The notes under the pieces are model-generated. The model did no database searches. It saw only the letters and a program-made list of their open reading frames with translations, and was not told the origin of the DNA. Below, piece by piece: positions 25,370 through 37,200 of a stretch of DNA of 64,000 nucleotides. Origin of the DNA: Strix aluco (Eukaryota; Chordata; Aves; Strigiformes; Strigidae); assembly GCF_031877795.1 (NCBI RefSeq), contig NC_133933.1, positions 67,286,003-67,350,002 on the forward strand. The letters are read 5' to 3'. The translations under genes and the position numbers were made by a program. Positions within the stretch are counted from its first letter, which is position 1. Every line of letters starts with the position of its first letter.

Positions 25370-25560
25370 GTTGAAATCATTGGCCTAGGTGGGACCTCCA
25401 GGGGTCTGTGGTTCATTTTTCTCCCCAGAACTGCATCGCTTGTCCTGCGCATGTTTAGACTCCACAACCCCATCAGGCAATTTATTCTAGGAGTTTGTTA
25501 CCCCTAGAAAGTATTTTCTAATGTTTAATAAGTCTTCCCCATTTCAGAAACATCCACAGT
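25370..25560 (-). mobile_element. Diverged CR1 LINE 3' fragment
   Basis: Reverse-complement CR1 tail: AATCATTGGCCTAGGTGGGA, then a diverged GACCTCCAGGGGTC block, TTTAGACTCCACAACCCC and a segment matching the TTCTAATGTTTAATAAGTC part. Older than the other copies. Confidence 0.7.
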
Positions 25561-26710
25561 GAGCCTGCTGAACATACTTTGGTTCTTGTCTGAAATTTGT
25601 AACTGAACTACTTGTAAATACTGTAAATTTCAAATGTTTTTACACTGAATTAAAAAAGTCTCAGAAGACAAATGTGTGTGCTTGCCTCTTTCTTACTGTT
25701 AGCTTTTGTACTGAAGACTAAATGCGCTTTTGAAGGTTGCTCAGTTTGTGTTATGTATGTAGTGTATGCTTGAGCATTATTGAAAATGAATAGAAAGCAG
25801 ATTGTGGGAGATATGTATAGCATGTATGTGTGGTGTGTATGTAGCCAGTTACTGTACTCTACATACCAGGTACATTAGCATGTAGAAGAATTGGTTTTAA
25901 ACGTAATTTCTTACTTGTTGAGATACCCTTTGGGTGAAATAACCACTTACTCCAGGCAGCAGTGGAAGTCTGACCTTGAGGACATGATTTACATCCATTT
26001 GTTTTGAAAGGTCTCTCTCCTGTACAGGTATGAGGTGCTGCCCTTGCTGTACGCCAGTAGTTGATCTTGGAGAGGGGTTAGGGCTGACACATAGGAGCTC
26101 TTTGATCCACTGATTCTGGCTACATCATCGGCTTTGCAGTTTCTTTTTGCTGTGATGCTATTGATGCAGCCTGGTCCAGTTGCTTTAGCCTGGGGACTCT
26201 CCTTATATTCTGTTTAAAAATTATGAACAAGGATTAAATGGTCACACCATTTGAATGAATTAATTGCTACAGAGCAAGGAAAGCTGGGCTTCCTTGGAAC
26301 TCTTACTGATCACTTTATTTCAAGTTTAAATGATCACAAAAGTCTTATTTATTGATGTTTATTTCTTAATAGTGAGCATGTACATTCTTACATGCATCTT
26401 GGAAATCAACTATTTGTCTTCAAGTGTCATGTTAATTTACCCAAAAGAATGTAGGCTTCTGTTAGAAGACTTTTGATTTCACTTGTCTGTCAAATCTAGA
26501 ATGTGCAATTTTAAAAACATTTTCTACTCATGATCAACACATTTACTCCTTCCAAGTAACTTCTTAAGATTGAGTAGTGCCATCTCTGGGCTGGTTCTGG
26601 TAAGAACAGTCATACCTTAAGAATTCAGATTCTCTTAGAAATGGCTGTGCAGATTGAACAGAGTCAGAACAAATGGAGAAACTTGAATTTATAACATGTC
26701 TGCATTAATT

Positions 26711-27773
26711 CACAGAATCATCTAGGTTGGAAAAGACCTTGAAGATCATCTAGTCCAACCATTAACCTAACACTGACAGATCCCAACTACACCAGATCCC
26801 TCAGCGCTATGTCAACACGACTCTTAAACACCTCCAGGGATGGGGACTCCACCACCTCCCTGGGCAGCCCATTCCAATGCCTAACAACCCGTTCTGTAAA
26901 GAAATGCTTCCTAATATCCAGTCTAAACCTTCCCTGGTGCAACTTGAGGCCATTACCTCTTGTCCTATCACTTGTTACTTGGTTAAAGAGGCTCATCCCC
27001 AGCTCTCTGCAACCTCCTTTCAGGTAGCTGTAGAGGGCGATGAGGTCTCCCCTCAGCCTCCTCTTCTCCAGACTAAATAACCCCAGTTCCCTCAGCCGCT
27101 CCTCGTACGACATGTGCTCCAGACCCTTCACCAGCTTCGTTGCCCTTCTCTGGACACACTCGAGTAATTCAATGTCCTTTTTGTAGTGAGGGGCCCAAAA
27201 CTGAACACAGGAATCGAGGTGCAGCCTCACCAGTGCCGAGTACAGGGGGAAGATCACTTCCCTGTCCCTGATGGCCATGCTATTTCTGATACAAGCCAGG
27301 ATACCATTGGCCTTCTTGGCCACCTGGGCACACTGCTGGCTCATGTTCAGCCGGCTGTCAGTCAACACCCCCAGGTCCCTCTCTGACTGGCAGCTCTCCA
27401 GCCACTCCTCCCCAAGCCTGTAGCGCTGCTGGGGGTTGTTGTGGCCCAAGTGCAGCACCCGGCATTTGGCCTTATTGAAACTCCTACAGTTGGCCTTAGC
27501 CCATCGCTCCAGCCTGTCCAGATCTCTCTGCAGAGCCTCCCTACCCTCGAGCAGATCAACACTCCCACCCAACTTGGTGTCATCTGCAAACTTACTGAGG
27601 GTGCACTCGATCCCCTCGTCTAGATCATCAATAAAGATGTTAAACAGGAGTGGCCCCAAAACCGAGCCCTGGGGGACACCACTCGTGACCGGCCGCCAAC
27701 CGGATTTAACTCCGTTCACCACAACTCTTTGGGCCCGGCCATCCAGCCAGTTTTTTACCCAGCAAAGCGTGGG
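26711..27773 (-). mobile_element. CR1 LINE, well preserved, 5'-truncated, with open RT frame
   Basis: A minus-strand copy of about 1.06 kb with an uninterrupted frame at 27722-26787 (311 codons). It covers the RT palm from [20 protein letters not shown] through an intact FADD motif (27579-27590), the thumb and the ORF2 C-terminus ([14 protein letters not shown] end). Its 3' side, at low coordinates, shows the CACAGAATCATCTAGGTTGG tail. The pentamer TAATT occurs on both flanks (26706-26710 and 27774-27778), a possible but weak target duplication. The endonuclease and N-terminal RT are missing, so it cannot move by itself. It is the youngest-looking CR1 copy here. Confidence 0.95.
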
Positions 27774-30611
27774 TAATTACTACATTTAAATTTATAGCAC
27801 AGACTCTGAGTTTTAGTAATGGATTAGGTTTTTGATTAACCTGTTATGAATGAATTACTCAAACCAGTTTTCTTTCCTGAGGTTTTGGCATTTTTTATCG
27901 AATTTGAACACACTCATGTTTTCTAACTTGCCCATTTGTGTAACTGGACAGCAGCAAGGTAGCTGATCAGGCTGAAAACTAATTTTTCATTTATTTCGGG
28001 GCAGAAGTTTTATTTGCAGAGCAAATGATGAGCAGGAAAACCAGGTTGTTCTGCCAGCCAGCTCACTACGTGTTCTGCAAAAGTAATCCTGCCATTGTCA
28101 AATACTTGTAACATGTGCAGTAGAGCAGTAAGCAACGCCCTGTCTGATCAAGCTTTTTCCTGTCTGACATCTCTTGAGTAGTACAGACTCAGAAAGGTTG
28201 CTTAAACAACTCATGTCCCTTCAAAAATACCTTCCCACAAAGAGTATATAGAATTCTTTCAGATTGAAAATACAGAGTGAGAAGAATAAAAATCTAATAT
28301 ACTGTCTTTTCTTTCTGGGTATGACTGGTTTGTGTTACGTTTTGGGGTTTTGAGTGGTTTAGGTTTTTTGCAAGTTAATAGCAGCTTGGTTAATTATAGG
28401 AAGGAGGGGGGGCATGTGCAGTCCCATCCCAGAAAACAGGAACTGTATGTACTGGTGTGTGCTTTCTGCTACCAGATTTGGTAGAGTTTAGGCCTGTGAC
28501 AACAACAGCCATGATTGCAACCTGCTGCAAATGTGATTAAATGTGAGAAATTATAACAGGTTAGAACGGGTTGCAAAAACTTGCATGAATGGCTAGAGGG
28601 TGGTGGAGGCATGGAGGCAGAGAGCACCTTTGCCATTCCTCGGTCTCTTCTTCCATGTAGGCTTGTCCCAGGAATCAGTCTGGCCTTACATCTGGCACTA
28701 GTATAGTACCTGTTCCCCCATCCCGACAAATCTGAATAGAAATTGGAACAAAACACTGTGAATTTGGGTGATTAATTACTAAGAACTACTTTATCAACTG
28801 CTTCCAGGGTGTGCGCCAAAACTAGCAATTTTATTTGAGATACAACAAATTTCACTTCCTGTAAGAAAAAGAATATGGAACAAAACTTTGTGGCAAATAA
28901 GTATCACAGGGTGATCTAAATTTTCTGGTTAAATGGTCACATTGCGATAAACTCGAAACTAACACCTCTGAGAAGTGTGAAAACCAGTTATGCTGAGAGT
29001 GGAGGATTCTGTTCTGAAAAGCTCAGCATGCTGATTCCCGAATGCCAGGAGACTGTATCCGCACCAGATCTCAGACAGTATATTAAAAAAAAGGCTCATA
29101 AAATTACAGTATGTTTACAAATTCAATAGTAATTTGGAGAAGGTGGTGGTGAAGGTTCTTATTAGAGTAGAGTCCCGTTCTAGAGTTTGCACTCCTTGGA
29201 TGATGCAGAGATATTGAGACGACCACAGAACTGAGCCACAGGCTGGGAAGTGTGATGCTTACAAGCTGCCACTTGCAGAAGAGATGAGTGATAGGCAGTT
29301 TTAGTTTGTTTTTTTCATCTTTTTCTTTTTTTTCCTTGGCCAGGAAACCCCTGGAGCTTGCATCTTTCCAGGTTTTAGTGCCCAAAGTAGCTACCAGAAG
29401 CATTCGCTCCTTCTGCAGCCCAAGCCTTGATTACAGACATGGAGGCAGGCATCTCAGTTCCTTTTGTCTTCTCCTCCAATGCATGCCTGCCAACCTCTTG
29501 CCCTTCTCGCACTGTGTGGTGAGTCAGCCCAGTGTAGTCTGTGGTCTTGGCAGGGCTTCGGTGATCAGGCACAGAGACTTCCAACGACCGCCTACAAAAA
29601 AATGAATGCATGGGTCATACCCTACTCACATCGGTAATATTTCAGTTATTACCTCAGCTACTCCTAGTGGCGGTGTATCCAAGAGAGCAACCATCGGCAC
29701 TACCAGGCTTTGAGCCTTCCTTTCTTTACTTTAGTAGATGGACCAAGAAAGCATGAGCGATGTTTGTGTTATACCTCTCTAGGTTTACCTGTGGTTTCTG
29801 TTGGCTAAGTGATCACCTGGCACCCTTCCTATACTATTAAGATTACCTAAGCAAAACCAACAAACTATGGAATATTAATTCTTCGTGTCTCCAAGCTGGT
29901 GGGTTTTTGTTTGTAGATGATTTGGTGAGGGACTCACAACCTAAAGAAAAGTGGGTCTTTTCTCAATGGGCTTAAACAAGCTACAGTACTCCTTAGTGGC
30001 AGAAAAACAAAAATCATACAGCTTTGCAAATGGGAAAAACTGACAATTTTAAGGAAACCTGTGATTTAAATAAAAGGCTTTGAGCTATTTTGGGGTTTGC
30101 TATTACCTACAGTTCCTGATGAACATTAATATTGTTTACTAACTTTCTGGTGCAATTGTGTCTTGCACATCATTAAATAGATATTGTATGTTCAAATAAT
30201 TACTTGCTACACTGTGAGCCTTCAGCAGGTCTTAATCTTTAGTATGTTCAAATGCCTCACTATTGAGGTGCAGCTACAGCATTGGGAATTTCTAACTGTA
30301 GTCTTTAAAATGTTGGTCTAAGCCCTTTAACAGTAAGAGTTGAACAGTTCATACCTGTAGACAGGAAGCAGTGAAGGTACACACAGTGCAGTGTAAGTCA
30401 GCCTTGCTTCTTCAAACTTCTCTGTCAGAGCCTGTGTGATGCAATGCCTCTTCCCTGAAGGGCAGGGAAAAAAAATCCAAAAAGTCCCTCCTGCGTGACC
30501 GTGGGGTTTTCCTTTTTTTTTTTTTTTTTTCTTTTTTTTTGGTGTGTGTGTGTGTGTGGTGATTCATTTTCGCAGTCCCCACTGAGCTGGTGAAGGGCTG
30601 CCCTGCTGCAC
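27774..30611. other. Intergenic region between IFNGR1 and IL22RA2, first part
   Basis: No gene recognised. The region has ordinary composition up to 30.5 kb, then a low-complexity T-rich tract and a GT repeat (listed separately). Frames near 29104-29611 are open on both strands for about 100 codons but show no recognisable domain and lack clear splice sites. Confidence 0.5.
30513..30558. repeat. Poly-T tract followed by GT dinucleotide repeat
   Basis: A T-rich run (30513-30540) interrupted by one C passes directly into nine GT units (30541-30558). A compound low-complexity tract likely to vary in length. Confidence 0.9.
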
Positions 30612-30893
30612 ATGACACACCAGAAGAGGCTGAGAGACCTGGGTCCCCTCAGCTGGGAGAGGCAATGGCTGGGAAGGGGATCTAATTGCAGTTGCCAACT
30701 ATATAAACGTTTGGAGAAAAGATTTTTCTCTGAGGGCCCCAATCAAAACACAAAAAGCAGCTGTCATAAATTGCAGTGGGGGAATCCCACTTAGATATAT
30801 GGGGGAAAAACTCACACTGAAAGTGGTTAAGTGTGGGATAAAACTGCCATTAGCCCTGCTCTGGACTGGATGAGCTCCAGAGCCCCCTCCCAA
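30612..30893 (+). mobile_element. Strongly diverged CR1 LINE 3' region
   Basis: Sense CR1 remnants: CCAGAAGAGGCTGAGAGACC and a following GGGTCCCCTCAGCTGGGAGA block, a middle resembling the ORF2 C-terminus region, then CTCTGGACTGGATGAGCTCC near 30860-30880, the counterpart of the usual GGACTAGATGACCTCC tail. Interpretation rests on motif order. Confidence 0.65.
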
Positions 30894-33723
30894 GACAGTT
30901 TTTTCTGTAAGTCCAGGCTGGCCTCTTAGAAGAGTGTAAGACTGAAAACTACAGCTCCAATTGAAAATGGTCTTTAGGTCCAGAAAAATCTGAACTACTC
31001 ATTTTTATTGTCAGTTTTTGTCAGTGAAATGCCACACATGAGAGACTTGTCTGGCCTCTGCCAGTTAGTAGAAGTATTCTCTATGCTTTGGGAGTTTCTC
31101 CCCTTCCTTCATCTTCCTGTACCCTCATCTAGGCATGTAAGCAAAATCCACCCTCACATCCACCGCAAATATCAGAGACTCGCATCTGAAAAGCCAAAGG
31201 TGCTGCTGCAAAAGCAGTTCCAGGGTTAAATTTTCTCCTCTTACAGACAGGAAACAACTCATTCAAGGAAAAAGAAAAAAAACCCAACAAAACCAACGGA
31301 GTGGTGCTATCAGATTGGATGAGTCAGGCAGCTTCCAGCAAGAATGTGCTTGACTTTACCTCTGAGTAGCAATATCCAGTCCTCAGGAGAAAGAAGTCTG
31401 TTTACCCAGCATTCAGATAGGTTTTTATTCCAGGATTGAAAAAAATTCTCATGCCCACAGTTCTATATCTGTTCACAGAAATATCAGTACAGCTCTTTCA
31501 CAAAGGTTTAAAACAAAAAGATGCTTCAGTATAAGCTAGGATGAGCTAGTAGCATAACTACTTACGTGAACTCTGCTGGGAAAGTAATACATTTTCATTT
31601 TCCATTTCTTCATAAAGTACTGATCAGAGTACTCTTAAACCACATTGTTTTTTAAAAGTTCTCATTCATATTTTAAATAGCATTGCAGTGCATGTCATCC
31701 TATGGTGTTTTTCAATTTTGTACATTTTTGAATGTACTATACATGTATTCTATGAAACTCAACACATGTATGTATGTACATGTCTGTATATGTGTGTGTG
31801 TAGCTGGTATTTGACTGTAGCTATTTTTGTCACACAAAGCACTGAAGAAACATGACTGAAGTTGATGAGTAGGACAATATTATGGATGCTAATAACCTGG
31901 GGATTACCAGCAGCTGTTTCAATAATCACAAAATTTATGTGAAGAGTTACCAATTACTTCAGAGTCCCAAGCCCAATTGCGGATAAAGCGCTACCAGAGT
32001 GCAGCGTGCAGGAAACCCCAAGTTTTTCCATGGGATAGGCATTTCTTTCCTTGTTTCACCACACCGCAGAGCAGCCTTTTCTGAGCAAAGCCCTGCGGGT
32101 GCCAGGTGGGCTGACCGTCGGCTCTGCATTCATAGGAAGAACTGCCATCAAAAGCAATTTTGGCAAAGCTCCAGGATTCAGCTCCCGGCAATGCGCTGTT
32201 ACGTGGGGTACGGGAAGGTGTGTTGGTACAATTCAAGTAAGCAAATACACAACCTGTGACTAAACTTTGATGACATTTCAGTCTGGTGATTCGTTTATAA
32301 AAGTTCCCTATTCCCGCACTTGAGCTCATATAACATGATGAAATACTAATTGCATTTGGTGTGGGGAACTACTTAAAGGTCATTGGATTTTGAAAATGTG
32401 TTTGGGAAATGGATAGATAAAAAATTCCCAGCTGGTGGTGGCAGGGTAACCTTTCTGCCATCTACCTCCATTTTGGGATTGTTTTTTCCTTCTGCATTTC
32501 TTCTCAGTTCTTTAATTCCCTTAACTGGGTTAACTAGTTAATAATTCAAAGCTACACATCTAGTGTTTTAATAGATTGGTTGCGGGTTTGATGCTTGGAT
32601 AATGAGGTAGAAGTGATCAGCTGAACTGAGAGCCTGTGCCCATGAGTCTGACTGAGGCCAGCTTCTGTCCAGTTTGCTGAGTAAAACTGGTTGCCTTTAA
32701 ATGAAAAAATACCTTCATTTGAACCAGAACTTGCCCTTTTTTGACCTGGCAGGTGTTTTGCTTCCACCTTTTCCAAAAGTAAAGATGACTGTTAGGCAAT
32801 TTTTTTTTTCTGCAGACAGGTAGTCTTCACATCTGTTATTTCTTCAGTGTGCATCGTTATGTAGTGCTGTGCTATGTCATGCAAAATTTGGGTTTTCTCT
32901 TCTTGCTTGTCAACACGAGCTAGCAAAAGGAGAATGCATCCTGACATTTGCTGGGATGCGCTGGTGCATGAGCAGCGAAGTTCATGTGGATGTCAGCACT
33001 GGGGAGCTTTTGGGAAGGGAAGAGTGAGGGCCAAGGCTGGGCAGGAGGGCCAGCAGGCTCCCAGCTGCCTCCAGCGGCACCACAGTTTGTCATCAGTGAC
33101 ACCATGCTCACCATGAACGACGGACTCAGATGAACTTTCCACAGGTCGCAGAAGCCTGAAATCTGGCTACCACTGGGCAGGCACGCACCTGGCATTAAAG
33201 CATTTACAAACACAAAGCGAGATCACTTTCACCAGGGACCCCTGTCATCCCCAGCCCTGGGGTCAGGCTCACAGGAATGCACATATTGGAAAGGCAGGAT
33301 TCAGGGGACAAACACCAATATCTGTGCAGACAGCGTAGTGGCACACCCGCACCAGTGACTCCTGGCAGTCTGAAAGTCCAACAGAGTAGCACTTTGACCC
33401 GATGGGCTGGGCTTGCCTCCCTGTGCCCTGCCTGGAGGCTGGCAGTGCTGAGGCTGCCCCTGCCTCCCAGCATCCCTCCAGCAACCAGCATGGCGTGGAT
33501 GCGCTGCCCAGCAACACAGCTGGCAGTGATTTTGTGGCTCCTTGTTCCTCCGATGATATATCCTTAGATGATGTCCTGCCGTGAACAAACATACAAACTG
33601 TCCACTTGTGTTCAACCCAAAGACAGGCCACCAAATCAGATGAAATCACATGGGTGAGTATTTTATGTGTTTGCAGCAAAATTTCTTGTGTTCTTCAGCT
33701 CCAAGTAACTAATAAGCTGAAAA
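30894..33723. other. Intergenic region between IFNGR1 and IL22RA2, second part
   Basis: No gene recognised. Two patches, 31980-32230 and 32930-33600, are richer in G+C than their surroundings and hold several overlapping open frames up to 136 codons, none with a domain I recognise. They could be regulatory or part of a non-coding transcript; nothing in the sequence decides. Confidence 0.4.
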
Positions 33724-33724
<1 letters not shown>

Positions 33725-33765
<41 letters not shown>

Positions 33766-33790
33766 CGATCGATCGATCGATCGATCGATC
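33725..33790. repeat. Compound GATA/GATC tetranucleotide microsatellite
   Basis: About ten GATA units (33725-33764) pass without a break into seven GATC units (to 33790). The GATC part is self-complementary. It lies about 340 bp upstream of the first candidate start of IL22RA2. Confidence 0.97.
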
Positions 33791-34126
33791 TTAGATGGCA
33801 AGCAAGTAAGCTTGTGTGACAAATTTATGGGATAAAGCAATATTGCCAGACATCATTTGGGAATTGGTGCCTAAAAATAAAAGGTCTTTTTCATGCTGGT
33901 TTGCTTCATAATTAGTTCCAAACTTCAGAGTGACCACAAGTGAGACCAGACCAGAGTGACTGCCAAGTAAGAACAATTGCTTATGTTTAATTTAGAGCAA
34001 CTCATATGTTTTTCAGCTAAATTAAACCAAAGCCAACCCGGGGATTTTGGAAACCACTGAAAATAAGGGGAACTCTAGAGTGTTTGACAATTACTTCCTC
34101 ATAAGACATGCCCAAGAGGAAGAGAA

Positions 34127-34220
34127 ATGTTCAGTCATGGAGCTGCTCTCCTAAGCATGAAGGGGATCACACTTTCCTCCCTCTGCTTACTGATGCACCT
34201 GCTTCAGGATGAGGTAACTA
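34127..34220 (+). CDS. IL22RA2: IL22RA2 first coding exon (signal peptide)
   Basis: The donor GTAAGT starts at 34221 and the exon leaves in phase 1. ATG 34157 opens a 21-codon leader (MKGITLSSLCLLMHLLQDEV) with a hydrophobic core suited to secretion. A second in-frame ATG at 34127 would add ten residues; the nearest upstream in-frame stop is at 34085-34087. Bases at -3 are G for 34127 and A for 34157, so initiation context favours the downstream start slightly. A 5-codon upstream frame at 34137-34154 in another phase ends two bases before ATG 34157. The 5' UTR exon(s) and promoter were not located. Confidence 0.85.
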
Positions 34221-37200
34221 GTAAGTAAAGGCTTTCTGCTCTTTTCTAATGTAGGGAGGGGGGGTGCTGGGTCTGTTATTGAATGTCTGGATGAGTCAAG
34301 AAATCTCTGGATCTTTTGGTGGGTTTCAAAAGTCCAGTCACTTCCAAATTAGTCTGTTATTTTGTCCTTCAAGGTTCTGAAATCCAGATAAAACGAGCAC
34401 GTTCCCCATTAAATTTATTCATGGCTGTATTACCAGTTTCAGTTCAACTAGTACAAGTCTTACATGATTCTGTGATATGCCAGGGATAAAGCTGCAGTCA
34501 TCATGAAACCCAGAAAAATGTTAGGATTGCTAAATGTCTCAGAGAGGTTATTAACTGATTCTGTCATCAGTAACCATCGCAGTTTGAAAACAGACTATCT
34601 TGAATATTGTCAGGCAGCTTTTTCCAGTAGTGCAGACTGGAAAAGCAGTGAACCTCAGGTTATTTTTTATTAGGCAAGAGCTGATAAACACAGCAACAAT
34701 TAAAACAGCTATAATCGTTGCATGTTAAAGCTGAGATGTGGAGGAAAGAGCACTTGACTTTAACTACTGATGGGGCTGCTTACTGCAGGCTCTGTGAATT
34801 GATCCAAAGGGTTTGTTTCCTGGCATGTCCATCAGGCATCTTTCACAGCAGTAAACTCACTAAGGAAAATGAAAATTAAAAAAATCAGAACCAAACCACA
34901 TAAAAGTGTTCTTTTCATGATACTATAACTGCTAGATCTGGTCACTGACTTGGAAAGTTTTGAACATGAGATCCAGGAGATTAATTTCCCTGCAGTCTGC
35001 TAGTCATGAAACCAAATGAGCTGTAGCAATACCCCCTGATTTCAATATGGAGGAGCACGTCTGTGACAAACATGTTATGTTATCATTCCTTATTATTTGC
35101 AGCAATTTTAGTTTTGGAAAACCGAGACCTACAAGATTTGATTAAGCCGCAGAAGGTAGAGTTTCGTTCATTAAACTTCAACAGTACTTTACACTGGCAA
35201 CCTGGGAGGGCCAGAGAGGCAAGAGACACAGTCTACTTTGTACAGTATAAAGTGTAAGTACCGGGGAACTCCAGCGTCCCGCCAGGCTGGGGCCCATCCC
35301 TGCTTGGCACATTGAAGGGATTTCTCAGGTGACGTGGGATACTCTTCCCCTGCCTGGGGAACAGCCACGTCCTCCTCAGCTGCCAGCTCTCAGCTGTTGC
35401 TGCACTTATCAATAGCCCACAAGGTGCAGCTGAACAGCCCAAGGCAGGCAGGGAACAAGCTCCTCCAGTGATATGCTCTGTGCCTTCATTGCACCATAGA
35501 GTTGCAGAAAAATGTAGTTTGCAGGGGACCTCTGGAGGCCAGTGGGTTCAACTGCCTGCCTGAAGCAGGTCTAGCTAGGCAAGGTACTTCTGCAATAGGA
35601 CATTTAAGGTATTTTGGTGGCCCACCTTGCCCATGGCAGTGCCACAGGGTGCCTTGCATGGCAAACGTGAGGCTGTGCTAGGGGCTGGTCCTCAGAGGGG
35701 CTACGCTCCCATCCCTGGCACACCTGGTGAGCATCTGAAATCACTATTGCCTTTGAGAAATTAGCGGGTGGAACCCAGCATTCTGCCCATCACTAACACA
35801 CTGGCTAGGCCAAAGTTTGCCTGTTTCTCTCAAGGGGCAAGTATGAGCCAGCTTCCTGCAGGGCTGGTGACCCATGTCTCTGCTTTATGTTTCTTTCAGA
35901 AAAGACAGAAACCTGTAACTCCCAAATGCCCATGAAATCAATCTCCCCTGACATCAAATTGAAGGGAGTTGATTTCCATGGCAGAGCACTTGTCAGTGTA
36001 ACACTTACCAAGTTAAAACAGACGGTTAAAAACCTGTATGGATACAGTTGATGCTAGCTAAAGCTTACATCCTTCCTCCTTTTTCTCCATAGGTATGGGC
36101 AGAGTACGTGGCAAAACAAAGATGACTGCTGGGGGATTCAAAACCATGTCTGTGACCTAACGAATGAGACCTTTGACATTCAAGAGCCTTACTATGGCAG
36201 AGTGAAAGCCGCGTCAGCCGGTGTCTATTCCGACTGGAGCCTCAGCTGCAGATTCACTCCCTGGCGAGAAAGTAAGTACAAACATATGGTATCTCTGAGA
36301 AAGGAATTGAATTTCCTGTGGCATGGAATACATCATTTCTGTTCACAATTTGCAAACATGAGTAATCCTTTTCTAGCTACAAAGCTGTACTAAAAGAAGT
36401 TGCAAGTCAATAGCTTTCAGGTGAAGGGTTGCGATAAAACAATTTTCTCCACACTTGGATGCCAACCAATTATGGATAAGTAGCCACTTATCTATAATTA
36501 GGGGAGCAGAAGTGCCTGGCTTCCTTTAGCTCAACCTTTTCCTCAAGATGTGGAACTACACAAATTATTTTCAGCTGTTTTTGAAGCTGATGGAAAGACT
36601 GGACACAAGGTGGAAAAGAAGCAAATGATCTCTGCTTGGGGGGAAAAGTGAGAAGAGAACTGAGGGCTGTGTGGCCACCATTCTTCTCTCATTTATGTGT
36701 TTTTCTGACTGCAGTGTATTTAGAAAGGACATGCACATAGCTTTTAGTTAGTACAGTCATTATAATGCCATAGTATGTTAGAAACTGGAGGACTGTTAAA
36801 ACACTGAACAGTACCAGTGTACCTATCAGTAAGTTCCCTGTGAATTAACCAGTTTCCTCTCACTGGTCAATACAAAATTGAACTGTGAAGGTCAGTGCAG
36901 GTTACTTCACAGCCCTGAAGTGCAAACTACCTCTAGCCTCCTGTGCAGATGAAACCACAATCTTTGACATAAAGCAGTAACTTGCAGCAGCAACAGCCTA
37001 TCTCACCCTGTGCCACCTCCTCCTCCCGGAGAGATGCATGGGGCAGCTGCTGTCCTGTCTCCCCACATCTCTGGGGCTGCACACATAGGTATACAGGCAC
37101 TAGCTTGAACCATTAGCTGTGTTTAACCAAGCAGATTGCAAAAAAAGTAATGAAAGTAATGATTGAAGCTGCATCCTTGGCATAACTGAAATGGTTCAAA

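Noticed and set aside
27436..27789. 117-codon plus-strand frame
   Set aside because: Antisense shadow of the 311-codon CR1 reverse transcriptase frame.
33269..33679. 136-codon minus-strand frame upstream of IL22RA2
   Set aside because: No domain, and overlapping frames on both strands in a G+C-richer patch suggest chance; kept only as a compositional note.
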